The notes: a model not told the origin generated them from the sequence alone. Counted from the stretch's first letter, positions 16,655 to 25,859 are shown. The stretch is DNA of 64,000 nt from Bacillota bacterium (GCA_023381695.1 JAMCQP010000045.1:1-64000); one strand, 5' to 3'. Numbers and translations are program-made.

Positions 16655-18704
16655 CGGCAAACTCCTCCTTGAACTCCTTAAAGCTCCTCTCCGTTCTTTC
16701 GGTCTCCTTGAGACAGTCTCGAGCCTCGGCCACCAGGTCGCTTTGGCCGGTCTGACGGCCAAACTCGATGGCAAAGCGAATTTCTGTCTTTGCCCTTTCA
16801 AAATCATCTTCATCGAGATAACATAGGGCCATGGACAATCGAAGGTGCCCTGCAAGCGCCAACCCTTCTTGATTCCGGGGCGCTGCCTCCAGGGCGATCT
16901 TAAAGTACTGGAGAGCCTCGGCCGGCCGTTCCTTTTCCTGCCAGTATTCCGCGATAAAGGTACTCATCGCGGCAAAGTCCAGGGGTTTGAGGTTCTTCTT
17001 CCCGATCTCCACGGCTTCTTTAAAATTGCGTTTTGCCGCCGCATACTTCCTCAAGTCCAGATAGGTCTTGCCAATCTCCACCCGGTACTCCTCGTCGCCC
17101 GGAGCAAGCTCCTTTCCCTTATTAAAGTGGATCTCGGCCTGCCTTTTGTTGCCCGTAATCAGATAATAACGGCCCGCGGTGAGATATGCCCCGGGCTTGC
17201 CCCCGGCCCTTGCCAGAAGAAGCTGCACCGTCTCTCTGGCCTTATCGTCCTCGCCCGCAATCTGATAGACGGCCAGCATCGCACCATAAAGCGGGACCTC
17301 ATCAGGCACAAGAATAATGGCCCTTTGTGCATGCGCAATGGCGCCCGCCCGGTCCTTCTCCTTGGAAATCGCATGAACGGCTGTCCGAGCCAGGGCATAC
17401 GCATATTGTTTCCGGAATATGGAATTGGACTGGTTGGTTTCAAAAAGCTGCGTCCAATACTCAAGGGCTTCTTTTCTCCTGCCGAGAGCTTCCAGGGCCC
17501 TGGCGGCATAGCCCATGATCTCCGGGTCTCGTTCCTGAGCTTTCATCAGAGATTCGGCCAGTTCCAGGGCCTTGGACCAACGCCCGGCAAGCGTATATTC
17601 CCTGACAAGTTCCTTTCGGGCTTCCCGATTTGACGGATCAAAATTTGCGGCCCGTTCCAGATCACGAAGCGCTTCATCTTCATTGCCTATTTCCAGATGA
17701 AGCCTGGATAAGTGGAAGTAGGCCACGGAAAGTGCCCGGGCGGCCCCTTTGGTCTTCTTGGATTTCAACTCTTTTTTCCAACCATTCACCACCCGGCTCC
17801 AGTAGTCGAGGGCCTGTTCATTCTCCTCCAGACGCTCGCAGGCAATGGCCGTATTTTGGAGCAACTGCAGGTTGTTGGGATCCAGTGCTTCCGCCTTCCG
17901 CCAGTCCGAAACCGCGCTCCGGTAATCTCCAGCCTTGGCCCGCCTGTTACCCCTGAGGATGTAGGCTTTGCCCAGAGCCTTCCGCGAATCAAGGGGCGCG
18001 CGCCTGCCAGAGCCAGAGCCTTTTTGCCAGGCTTCAATGGCCAGATCCCAGGCCTTTGAAGCCTCGTCAATCCTGTCCAGCCTCGCATAAACATCCCCAA
18101 GGGCATGAAAGATCTCTCCACCCGTATCGCCGCTCTTGCAGGCGCTTTCCAGGTAACTTGCCGCGGTCTCGGCGCCGCCCGTGACAACGCTTAGAAGACC
18201 CATGGCGGCAAGGACGCTGCTTGCCTCCCCCGGCGACGCATCTTTGAGCCCGGCCAGGGATTCCATGGCTTTCCGGGGGTCATCGCCGGCCAGATCAGCC
18301 AGCGCCAGGAGGCGGATCCATCTTGCGACGGCGCCATCTTTTTTGAGTTCTTCCTTTGCCATCCGGCGAGCCTCATCCAACCTGCCGGTAAGAACGTAGA
18401 CGATGCCGAGATTATATCGATACCTGTAGTTGCCGGGAGCAAGTCTCATGGCCCGCTCCATATTGGCCACGGCCTTTTCGCCGGCGCCTTCCTGCTGGTG
18501 AGCAAGGCCCAGATAATAGAAATAGGCCGGGTTATCGAGCACCAGCCCCGCCGCCTGCGAAAACTCCGCCACGGCAAACCTGGCCCGCCCTTGCTGGTAA
18601 TGTTCCATCCCCCGCGCGAAATGGGCTTCCGCTCGGTCGGATAGGTTTGCCAACACTTTAGGGGCCGGGGGAATAAAACCCTTTTTCTTCGCCTTCCTGG
18701 CCAT
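16647..18704 (-). CDS. Large TPR-repeat protein of the Hsp70 operon
   Basis: 685 residues, no signal peptide, basic N terminus (A-R-K-A-K-K-K-G). Degenerate tetratricopeptide repeats run through most of the chain (for example A-Y-F-Y-Y-L-G-L-A-H-Q-Q-E-G, Y-R-Y-N-L-G-I-V-Y-V-L-T-G-R, A-Y-I-L-R-G-N-R-R-A-K-A-G-D-Y), more than a dozen by eye. TPR solenoids bind protein partners. As first gene before J-like, GrpE and Hsp70 genes it probably acts as co-chaperone or substrate adaptor. GGGAG lies about 12 bases before ATG 18704. Confidence 0.85.
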   Translation of the reverse strand: MARKAKKKGFIPPAPKVLANLSDRAEAHFARGMEHYQQGRARFAVAEFSQAAGLVLDNPAYFYYLGLAHQQEGAGEKAVANMERAMRLAPGNYRYRYNLGIVYVLTGRLDEARRMAKEELKKDGAVARWIRLLALADLAGDDPRKAMESLAGLKDASPGEASSVLAAMGLLSVVTGGAETAASYLESACKSGDTGGEIFHALGDVYARLDRIDEASKAWDLAIEAWQKGSGSGRRAPLDSRKALGKAYILRGNRRAKAGDYRSAVSDWRKAEALDPNNLQLLQNTAIACERLEENEQALDYWSRVVNGWKKELKSKKTKGAARALSVAYFHLSRLHLEIGNEDEALRDLERAANFDPSNREARKELVREYTLAGRWSKALELAESLMKAQERDPEIMGYAARALEALGRRKEALEYWTQLFETNQSNSIFRKQYAYALARTAVHAISKEKDRAGAIAHAQRAIILVPDEVPLYGAMLAVYQIAGEDDKARETVQLLLARAGGKPGAYLTAGRYYLITGNKRQAEIHFNKGKELAPGDEEYRVEIGKTYLDLRKYAAAKRNFKEAVEIGKKNLKPLDFAAMSTFIAEYWQEKERPAEALQYFKIALEAAPRNQEGLALAGHLRLSMALCYLDEDDFERAKTEIRFAIEFGRQTGQSDLVAEARDCLKETERTERSFKEFKEEFADE

Positions 18705-18746
18705 AGCAACGTGTTACTCCCATATTTCTTGTATTTCAAATATGCA

Positions 18747-18774
18747 ATTATATGGCATCCCTGGTTTTTTATAA
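18747..18774 (-). promoter_or_regulatory. Sigma-A-type promoter for the Hsp70 operon
   Basis: On the minus strand TTATAA (18769-18774), 16 bases and a perfect TATAAT (18747-18752) lie about 43 bases upstream of the TPR start. No CIRCE inverted repeat was seen, so HrcA control is not indicated. Confidence 0.5.
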
Positions 18775-18968
18775 TTCAACTCATTACAGCAAAATCCTGC
18801 ACGCTGCAAAGTATGGGCGCATTGAAGGCCGGCAAGCCTTTGCCGCCACCGTGCTGGGGCTCAATCTGACAGGAGATGGGCTCCGTGATCTGCTGGATCC
18901 ACGTTGTCAAGCTTTGAAACCAAGATGCTATCCCATTTCTTGAACCTTCTCCGCCAGGGTAGTCACTT

Positions 18969-19976
18969 ATGGCTGATCTGATCCAGCACCAGGCCGGCCG
19001 CGCCGAGAACGCCGGAATCGCCTCCCAGAAGCGCCGGAACAATCTTCACGTCCTTGACAACCGCCGCCAGAGCCCGTTCCCGCATCGTTTTCCGCGCCGG
19101 TTCAAAGAGCTCTTCGCCAATCCTGGAGACCCCGCCGCCGATCACGATCATCTCGGGGTCAAAGATGTTGACAAGGTTCGCCAGGCCGATCCCAAGATAA
19201 TTACCGGCCTGGTGAATCACTTCTCTGGCGAATGAGTCGCCTTCCCGGAGCGCCTCGCCCACCAACCTGGCCGTAACCCTTGCCGGATCCCCGTTGGTCT
19301 TTTCCCGCAGGGTGGTGGCCACCCCCGCTCTGATCCCTTCCGCCGCCTCCCTGGCAATGGCCGTCCCCGAAGCAAGCGCCTCCAGGCAGCCAAAGTTCCC
19401 GCAACCGCACCGGGGGCCATCCGGCTTGATGGTCATGTGGCCGATTTCTCCGGCATTTCCATGACTCCCACGGTAGAGCCGGCCGTTGATGATCATCCCG
19501 CCGCCGATGCCCGTGCTGACCGTCATGTAGATCATATTTGGGACGCCCTTGCCGGCGCCGAAGCGGCTCTCCGCCATGGCCGCCACGCTGGCGTCGTTAT
19601 CCAGATAGGTGGGCAGGCCGAAGGCCGCCGCGATAGGATCGCAAATGGGGATATTCTCCCACTTGAGGTTAGGCGAGTAGAGCACAATCCCTTTTTTAAC
19701 ATCCAGCGGCCCGGGAGAGCCGATGCCGATGCCCAGAACCTCTTCCGACGACACCTTCCGGCCATCCACGACAGTATTCATAACCGCCCGGATGCTGTCG
19801 ACAATCCGGCTGATCACCGCGCCGGCCCCTTCCTGGGCTCCGGTTGGGACCTCGGCCCGCTGTAGAATCCGGCCATGGATGTCGGTCAAGGCGGTGGCCA
19901 CCTTCGTCCCGCCCAGATCAACCCCGATGGTATAACGGCCGCCGGTTTTATCGCCGGTTTCGAATCTATCCGCCAT
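18969..19976 (-). CDS. ROK-family sugar kinase (glucokinase-like)
   Basis: About 335 residues. N-terminal ATP-binding G-V-D-L-G-G-T-K near 18, catalytic-region D-N-D-A-S near 125, G-T-G-I-G-G-G-type loop (S-T-G-I-G-G-G), and the ROK zinc motif C-G-C-G-N-F-G-C-L-E near 190. GGGGGAG precedes ATG 19976. ROK kinases phosphorylate glucose or other hexoses; the exact sugar cannot be told. The neighbouring phosphoglucose/phosphomannose isomerase on the same strand supports a glucose-6-phosphate pathway. The stop is at about 18969. Confidence 0.9.
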
Positions 19977-20017
19977 GATTTCTCCCCCAAAGCCTTACAA
20001 CTTTGATTTGACCGTCC

Positions 20018-21085
20018 CTATTTCACCGTGGCCAGCTGCCCTTTCAGGTAGTCGATGGACTTTACCGGCGTGGGGTCAATGCCGTTGAGGATCGCCAGGT
20101 AGTAACTGGCCCAGTCGCCGATATGAATCAAGGAAAACATCCGTGCCAGCACGGAATCGCCGCTGCTCCACACCTCGTCAATGCCGCCGGCATGGCCCCG
20201 CATGATGGTGGCGGTGGCCTCCATCCGCTTTTGCATCTTGGGCGAATCCTCGCGATCCTTAAGGATCGCCACCGCGATCTGTTTGGTGACGGCGGGCGGC
20301 GCCTCCCAGCCGACGGTTTCGTTATGGTTCAGTTCGGGAAACGCATTCCACGCCGCGGTGTTCTTCGCATTTTCGTTCATCTGGCCCTTCCAGCGGGTGG
20401 CCACCACGGCCTTCCAGGGCTGGGAGCCGTAGATGCATGGAATTTTGCCATAAAAATGCTCGGCCAGCTGCTTGGACTGGTTGTCAGCGGCGGGCGCCCC
20501 GGGGGAGAGCTTGTCGCGCACCTTCTTGATCAGCCCGACCATCTCCTTGAACTCCGCCGTCTTGTCCTTGCACAACCCGAGGCGCTGCAAGATGAGCAGG
20601 ATGGGCACAAAAGAGTAGCCCAGCGCCGCCCGGGGCATGATCCCGCCGGGGATGGTCACCAGCGGAAAGCCATCCGCCGCGGCCTTTTTGGCCAGTTCCC
20701 CCCCGCTGGTAATCGCGATGATCTGGGCGCCCTTCTTTTTGGCGATATCGTAGGCGCTCAGGGTCTCCTCGGTGTTCCCGGAATAGCTGGAGGCCAGCAC
20801 CAGGGTCTGCGGCCCGACAAAGGCGGGTGGCGTATAATCGCGGAGCACCAGAAACGGGATCTCCATCTCGCTTTCCAGCAAGGAGCGGACCAGGTCCCCT
20901 CCGATCGCCGAGCCGCCCATGCCGAAGAGCACCACCTGGGCGGGCTTTTGCTTTAGAGGCGGTAACTCGGCTTTCATCCCGATATCAAACGCCTTCTCGC
21001 ATTGCTCGGGAAACTGGTAGATCAGTTCCCCCATCCCCTGTGGATCCTGTTCCTTGAAAACCTTGCCGTCGTCCAGTTTTGGCAT
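20018..21085 (-). CDS. Bifunctional phosphoglucose/phosphomannose isomerase
   Basis: 355 residues from ATG 21085, eight bases after AAAGGAG; an ATG six bases earlier is too close to that site. Two SIS domains: the first has F-G-M-G-G-S-A-I-G-G-D (about 54-64) and S-S-Y-S-G-N-T-E-E-T, the second I-Y-G-S-Q-P and the E-L-N-H-N-E motif with catalytic Glu and His. This small PGI/PMI class interconverts glucose-6-P or mannose-6-P with fructose-6-P, replacing classical PGI in some archaea and bacteria. Adjacent to the ROK kinase. Confidence 0.9.
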   Translation of the reverse strand: MPKLDDGKVFKEQDPQGMGELIYQFPEQCEKAFDIGMKAELPPLKQKPAQVVLFGMGGSAIGGDLVRSLLESEMEIPFLVLRDYTPPAFVGPQTLVLASSYSGNTEETLSAYDIAKKKGAQIIAITSGGELAKKAAADGFPLVTIPGGIMPRAALGYSFVPILLILQRLGLCKDKTAEFKEMVGLIKKVRDKLSPGAPAADNQSKQLAEHFYGKIPCIYGSQPWKAVVATRWKGQMNENAKNTAAWNAFPELNHNETVGWEAPPAVTKQIAVAILKDREDSPKMQKRMEATATIMRGHAGGIDEVWSSGDSVLARMFSLIHIGDWASYYLAILNGIDPTPVKSIDYLKGQLATVK

Positions 21086-21215
21086 TGCCATGACTCCTTT
21101 CGTCCGTGTCCGTGTTTCTATTCCATACCACCTATTGTTTTCCTCCTGCGGTGGAAAAAATGTGGCGGATGGACAAGCCACCTCTTCACCTCCGTGCACA
21201 GGAAACATGAACGCC

Positions 21216-21242
21216 AAAAAGCCCCCGGGGTTAACCGGGGGC
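21216..21242 (-). terminator. Rho-independent terminator of the barrel-like protein gene
   Basis: On the minus strand GCCCCCGG and CCGGGGGC form an 8-bp stem with a 6-base loop, followed by five T. It lies about 85 bases past the stop codon at 21326. Confidence 0.75.
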
Positions 21243-21325
21243 CTCGTCGTCCGTGAATTGCGATGATTGGTGTCGTGATTCTCTCCGGGAGCCGCAATGG
21301 CCCCCGGAAGGTTTGCTATTCGGTT

Positions 21326-22714
21326 TTAGAATTCCACGCTCATGCCGGCGGTCGCCGAGACCTGGCCCTGGGTGTGATCCTTGTCGTTGAGGTACTTCAT
21401 GCCAAGGGTCACGCCGTTCGGAGCCTCGTACTTGGCGTTGGCCTCGTACTCGGTCGGCTGGACGTTCTCCTGGAAGAACTTCACGCGGCCGTCCAGGGCG
21501 AGCGGCAGTACGTTGAGCTTGCTGCTGACCTTGAACTCGTGGGAGGTCTCTTCTTTGTTGGTAACCGTGTTCATTTTGGCAATTGCTGCCGTGTAATTGC
21601 CGGTGACGTCCATTCCGAAGAGCTCCACACTCTTTTCCACGCCAGCCAGGACATCGGTGACCTTCGTGTCGGTGGCCTTCACTTCGCTGTTCAGCTTGTA
21701 ACCGGCCAGCTCGGTGTCGGCCTTGACATCGGTCGCCTTATTCGGGTTGTCGTAATCGGCGGAGAGGTTCACGCCGTAGACCATCGTGGAAGCGCCGACA
21801 TTGAAGCCCGTCATGAGATCGTGAGCGGCAAGACTGGTTTCATCCTTCTCGATGTAACCGTTTCCATCAGAATCTGCACGAGTTGCATAGATCGGGCTGA
21901 ATGTCTTGTCAGCACCCCGGTAGCCAGCCCTGACCGTCAGATTCTCCATCGGCGATACCGCGGCGTTCACCTTGTAAGCAGATTGCTCGTGAAGGTCACG
22001 GGCGTAAACGCCATCGAGGGTAACCATCGGGATCGGAGCGAACTTGCCGTTGAGGGCGTACTCAAACCCGTCGTGGACCTTTACCACATCGGCGCCCAGG
22101 TCGGCGCCCATGATGCTGGCGTTGATCCTGCCACCGTAGGTTTCCCCGAAGGATACCGTTGCATCGGGTACCAATGTCGTGGCAATATCAGAGGAGAAGA
22201 TCGAGTGATCGCCCGGAGCTACCCAGAAGGCGTCCATCCCAACAGGTCCGGCCTTGATGCCTTCCACGGAGATGCCTTTCCGGTTGCCGAGGTTGGCCAC
22301 ATAGTCGTTCTGGTTGATGGTTACATCACCGATGGTGGTCCGGATGGCCGGCCCATTGGCCCAGAACGGCCCGTCAGCCTGGAGGTACGCCTTGTTGAGT
22401 TCGATGCCGGTAATGCCCAGTTTGTCAAAACTGACATTGCCGTCGCGATCCAACAAGTTCGCTGGATTGGTCGTCGGCGCCAGCTCCAGGTAGGCTTTCA
22501 CCTTCTGCGGGTTCTCAGCACCGATGCCGATGTTGAGCTGCATGAGGGTCTTACCGCTGACAACAGGGGCACCAACAGCCTTGCCGGTCACGGTGCCATT
22601 CATCTCGGTGCTCAGCTTGCCACTGACGGATATGTTGCCAGCCGCCAGAGCGATTGCCGGAGCAACCAGGGCGAAGACCAGTGCCATGGCCACTAGAATA
22701 GCTACTTTCTTCAT
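21326..22714 (-). CDS. Exported beta-barrel-like protein with EF-hand and C-terminal Phe
   Basis: 462 residues. Signal peptide 1-25 (M-K-K start, A-L-A-A cleavage region), then a long series of alternating polar/hydrophobic strands, no Cys and no further membrane helix. It ends S-V-E-F, the terminal aromatic typical of outer-membrane barrels. One EF-hand-like loop (D-S-D-G-N-G-Y-I-E-K-D-E, near residue 280) may bind calcium. GGGGGA lies seven bases before ATG. Its own terminator and long leader suggest a strongly expressed monocistronic gene. It could be a porin of a diderm or a surface-layer component of a monoderm; I do not recognise the family. Confidence 0.75.
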   Translation of the reverse strand: MKKVAILVAMALVFALVAPAIALAAGNISVSGKLSTEMNGTVTGKAVGAPVVSGKTLMQLNIGIGAENPQKVKAYLELAPTTNPANLLDRDGNVSFDKLGITGIELNKAYLQADGPFWANGPAIRTTIGDVTINQNDYVANLGNRKGISVEGIKAGPVGMDAFWVAPGDHSIFSSDIATTLVPDATVSFGETYGGRINASIMGADLGADVVKVHDGFEYALNGKFAPIPMVTLDGVYARDLHEQSAYKVNAAVSPMENLTVRAGYRGADKTFSPIYATRADSDGNGYIEKDETSLAAHDLMTGFNVGASTMVYGVNLSADYDNPNKATDVKADTELAGYKLNSEVKATDTKVTDVLAGVEKSVELFGMDVTGNYTAAIAKMNTVTNKEETSHEFKVSSKLNVLPLALDGRVKFFQENVQPTEYEANAKYEAPNGVTLGMKYLNDKDHTQGQVSATAGMSVEF

Positions 22715-22806
22715 TGAATGTCCCCCTTAGTTTTTGTGTGCGTTTTTGAGAATGGGCTGCGAATCTTGCCATGTTTGTGCTGCGAATAGTGCTTCTTTGC
22801 TGCGTC

Positions 22807-22878
22807 TTAATGTCGGATCTTGCTGTGTCTGGTGCTGCGTCCGGGGAACCCGCGCCATGAGTATCCTTGTTTCCTCAT
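22807..22878 (-). CDS. 23-codon leader ORF upstream of the barrel-like gene
   Basis: ATG 22878 to TAA 22807 encodes a very basic 23-residue peptide (about 7 Arg/Lys and 2 His; it contains Y-S-W-R-G-F-P-G-R-S-T). Its GGGGGAC ribosome site and spacing nearly copy those of the barrel-like gene 90 bases downstream. It may be a leader peptide controlling that gene or a chance ORF. Confidence 0.35.
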   Translation of the reverse strand: MRKQGYSWRGFPGRSTRHSKIRH

Positions 22879-23318
22879 CTTGCCGTCCCCCTGTCTGCGT
22901 TTCTTGCTGCTATTTTATTACCACCGTCTGCGCGTCCGTATGGCACTAAATGGGGTTCACCTCCTCTCTAACCACGCGGTGCAGGACGATGATAAACTTG
23001 AAAACCTGGACATCTGGTTGGTTGACTTTAAGCAAAATTTCATCGAACGCTATAATGACTTATGTAAGTCATTTGATCGGTAAAATGTCCGCGTCTTTGG
23101 ATTGAAATGTTGCTCTTCCTTTATGACGTTGGGGGCCATGGCGGCCTTGCTCTTGATGGTCGCTATTGGTTTGTCGCCATCTGGTTTTCGTCTAATAAAT
23201 TCTGCGCGACAGGTACTTTTCCTGCACCTCATTGCGGTGAAACTTCTGCCATAAATGGCAAATCAGAGGAAACGATCAATGGATAGACAGCCGGTACAGG
23301 TGGATTATGGTCCGCCGC
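22879..23318. other. Long intergenic leader region, 440 bases
   Basis: No convincing protein gene. On the minus strand it contains a strong GAGGAGGTGA at about 22950-22965 followed at once by a stop-containing stretch, small hairpins (CAGG/CCTG near 23210-23225, GATGG/CCATC near 23156-23182) and the perfect inverted repeat at 23054-23073. A 60-codon minus frame at 23050-23232 has no ribosome site. The region probably holds the promoter and a long 5' leader of the barrel-like gene. Confidence 0.5.
23054..23073. promoter_or_regulatory. Perfect 9-bp inverted repeat, operator candidate
   Basis: AATGACTTA and TAAGTCATT flank a 2-base centre. A TATAAT (plus strand, 23051-23056) overlaps its left edge. 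The size and symmetry suit a dimeric repressor; the regulator is unknown. Confidence 0.45.
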
Positions 23319-24605
23319 TCAATGATCAGCGGCGTTGATCTCTTCCACCCGGTTCCACAAGGACCTGGCCTGCTGCCGGTCCCGCACCAGCGGGTGAGCG
23401 GCCAACGCCTCCACCGCCAGGTCGCCGGACTTTTCCGCGGCGGCCCTCACCGCAAGTTGCTCGTAAGCCTTGACGCGCCTGAGCAATTCCAGGATCTGTG
23501 CGGGGATCGGCCCTTGCGCCACGGGGTTGATCATTCCACCACCCACCAGGGTAGGCACCTCAATCACCGCATCGTCCGGCAGTTCCGGGCAAATCCCATT
23601 GTTGGCGGTGATCATTATATGCCTGGCCGGCGGTCCGTTATTCACCAGTGATCGCAGGAGCGGAACAATCACCTCCCCATACCAGATGGCGTGGCGCTCC
23701 TCGACCAGCGCCGGTTTGCCGCCCGCCGGATCAGTGTATGCCTCACTGAGCCGCTCTTCTACCTCAAGCAGATACTCCGCCCGCGTGGGCTTTCCCGCTG
23801 CTGCCCTGGCCAACCGCTCCGCATGGTAATAGTACTTCAGGTAGGGCAGCGGGATTAACCCGAGCCGGCGCACTACCCCGCCATCGATGCCAGGGCCGAG
23901 GTCCGCCGCCCGCTCCATGAGCAGCGGCATCAGATCCCTCCCACCCGCGTTCACCGAACCGAACCAGCCCAGGTGGTTCAATGCGTAATACTTGTAATCA
24001 AGTTCTTCTCTGCCGCTAACGCCCGCGACCCGGGCCATCTTGTCCAATAAAGCCACCGGCAGATCGCAGGCTCCGAAGACCTTGACTTTCGTGTAACGTT
24101 TGACCGCCTCCACGGTAATCCCGGCAGGATTCGTGAGCATCACCAGCACCGTGGCGGGCGAATATCTCTCGATCTCCCGGGCAATCTCCAGAACAACCGG
24201 CACGGTCCGCATCGCATTGGCAAAGCCACCGGGTCCCGTGGTCTCCTCCCCAATAATCCCGAACTCCAGCGGGAACCGCTCATCCATTGCCCGGGCGGCC
24301 ATTCCACCGACCCGTACCTGGCAGAGCACAAAGTCCATCCCTTCAATCGCCACCCGGCGTTCGGTGGTCGTCCGCACTTTCAGGGGGCTCCCGGCGGCAT
24401 CGGCAATCTTCTGGCAGACCCGCCCCACCTGCTCCAGCTTCTCCGGCGAGCGCCCGTTGAGCACAACCTCTGCCACCGGCAGCTCGCTTTGCTTTCGTAC
24501 CAGCGCCTCGACAAATTCGGGCGTATAATACCCGCTGCCGCCAATCACCCCGATGCGCAGCCCGGATTTTCCATTGCCTGCCCGCTCAAAGTACAAATCG
24601 TTCAA
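23319..24605 (-). CDS. Glycoside hydrolase family 4 (6-phospho-glucosidase-like)
   Basis: 428 residues. N-terminal NAD-binding G-V-I-G-G-S-G-Y-Y-T-P (about 19-29), the metal-ligand Cys in G-A-C-D-L-P (near 185) and metal-ligand His in L-N-H-L-G-W (near 216), and T-N-P-A-G near 165. GH4 enzymes cleave 6-phospho-alpha or beta-glucosides by an NAD/Mn redox mechanism. The ATG at 24605 overlaps the HAD gene by 20 bases, so the two are translated together. The Cys-x-Leu-Pro form cannot separate alpha- from beta-specificity here. Confidence 0.88.
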   Translation of the reverse strand: MNDLYFERAGNGKSGLRIGVIGGSGYYTPEFVEALVRKQSELPVAEVVLNGRSPEKLEQVGRVCQKIADAAGSPLKVRTTTERRVAIEGMDFVLCQVRVGGMAARAMDERFPLEFGIIGEETTGPGGFANAMRTVPVVLEIAREIERYSPATVLVMLTNPAGITVEAVKRYTKVKVFGACDLPVALLDKMARVAGVSGREELDYKYYALNHLGWFGSVNAGGRDLMPLLMERAADLGPGIDGGVVRRLGLIPLPYLKYYYHAERLARAAAGKPTRAEYLLEVEERLSEAYTDPAGGKPALVEERHAIWYGEVIVPLLRSLVNNGPPARHIMITANNGICPELPDDAVIEVPTLVGGGMINPVAQGPIPAQILELLRRVKAYEQLAVRAAAEKSGDLAVEALAAHPLVRDRQQARSLWNRVEEINAADH

Positions 24606-25437
24606 TAGCTTCCGCCACCCCTTCTTCTGTATTGGGCCGGGTCACGTAGGTGGCCTGCGCCTTCAAAACCGCAGGCGCATTTCCCATCGCCACCGAAACC
24701 CCCGCGAATTGCAGCATTTCCAGGTCGTTGTAGCCGTCCCCGATGGCCATTACATCGGCTGGCTCGATCCCCAGGCGCCGGGCGAGAAAAGCCAGCGCTC
24801 GCCCCTTGGAGACCCCATCCACCATCATTTCGACAAACTCGGGCTTGGATCCTGTAACATGCAGGATCCCCGGAAATTGCCCGCGGAAAAGCGATAGCCA
24901 TTTTTGCGAGGCTTCTGGCGCCACGACAACCAGGAGTTTGGTGGGAGAAAGTTTCCCGCCTGGCACCTTATCAGACTTCCCCGCACCATTACCTCCACCA
25001 GCAGCACTTGACCCGGACTTCTCCATGTTTTGAAGAAATTTGACCAGATCCCCGACAACTTCCGACTCCACGCCGCTGATCCGCCGGTAGTATTCCGCTT
25101 CCGGGCGCAGGCGCTCCACATACAGGATATCGTTGATGTAAACGTTCAAGTGCAGATCGTTTTCCCGGCAGATAGCCGCCACGCGTTTGGCGTGCTCAAA
25201 GGGGATCTGCTCGTGAAAGAGAATCTCTCCGGTTTGCGGGTGCTCGATCAGTGCGCCGTTATAGGCGATGAGCGGCGCGGCGATTCCCAGCTCCCGGGCA
25301 TATGGAAGCACCGACCGGAACATCCGGCCGGTGGCCAAAGTCACCAAAACTCCTTTGTCAGCAGCCTTTTGCAGCGCCCCCCGGCTCCTGGGCGGTATGG
25401 TAAGGTCGGGAACGAGCAAGGTATCGTCCATATCCAC
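24586..25437 (-). CDS. Cof-type HAD-superfamily phosphatase
   Basis: 283 residues by the GTG at 25437. Motif I is D-M-D-D-T-L-L right at the start, motif II T-L-A-T-G-R near 34, Lys near 238 and motif IV G-D-G-Y-N-D near 245, with a C2-type cap. The GTG start would remove the first beta strand; the in-frame codons before it read I-R-L-I-A, as expected for this family. A GGAGG lies eight bases before an in-frame CTG at 25476, so a CTG start is possible. A Ser/Gly-rich loop sits in the cap near 141-156. Probably a sugar-phosphate phosphatase serving the GH4 pathway. Confidence 0.82.
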   Translation of the reverse strand: MDMDDTLLVPDLTIPPRSRGALQKAADKGVLVTLATGRMFRSVLPYARELGIAAPLIAYNGALIEHPQTGEILFHEQIPFEHAKRVAAICRENDLHLNVYINDILYVERLRPEAEYYRRISGVESEVVGDLVKFLQNMEKSGSSAAGGGNGAGKSDKVPGGKLSPTKLLVVVAPEASQKWLSLFRGQFPGILHVTGSKPEFVEMMVDGVSKGRALAFLARRLGIEPADVMAIGDGYNDLEMLQFAGVSVAMGNAPAVLKAQATYVTRPNTEEGVAEAIERFVL

Positions 25438-25508
25438 CGCAATAAGCCGGATATTGGGTTTACTTTTATGGCCCAGTTCAAGTCCCTCCAGAAGTTACGG
25501 CTCCAAAA

Positions 25509-25859
25509 TCATTTCGGCAAAGTGGCTTGATCGTATACCACTCTACCGGAGTCGAGAATTTCTTTTATGAAAAAATGCATCTCTCCCGTGTCCCTTACCT
25601 CATCAGTGCCGATTGGACGTGGCTCTATGGCAGGATCCGCGCCCGAATTGATGATCAAGCGATAAAGCAGCTGGCTTTCACGCAGAAAATCCTTCCCAAA
25701 GGCGGGAGAAATAATGGCCAGATCAATGTCGCTTGTCTCATGAGGATTCCCTTTGGCGTAAGAACCATAGAGAATGGCTCTTTCGACCGGCACCACATCC
25801 TGCACAACCCTGATATATTTGTTTACAGCTGTTCGAACTTCAGATTCTGTTCTAACCAT
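25509..25859 (-). CDS. Minimal nucleotidyltransferase (MNT), partner of HEPN gene
   Basis: 116 residues with the MNT signature G-S-Y-A-K-G-N-P-H-E-T-S-D-I-D (about 32-46), that is GS-x10-DxD for metal and nucleotide binding. In MNT-HEPN toxin-antitoxin pairs this protein AMPylates and silences the HEPN partner. Its ATG lies inside the 3' end of the HEPN gene (37-base overlap), the usual tight coupling. Order on this strand is HEPN then MNT. Confidence 0.85.
   Translation of the reverse strand: MVRTESEVRTAVNKYIRVVQDVVPVERAILYGSYAKGNPHETSDIDLAIISPAFGKDFLRESQLLYRLIINSGADPAIEPRPIGTDEVRDTGEMHFFIKEILDSGRVVYDQATLPK

Noticed and set aside
18705..18968. CIRCE element for the Hsp70 operon
   Set aside because: No 9-base inverted repeat with 9-base spacer of the CIRCE type is present in the gap.
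23050..23232. 60-codon minus-strand ORF in the surface-protein leader
   Set aside because: No ribosome binding site and composition unlike protein; more likely untranslated leader or intergenic DNA.
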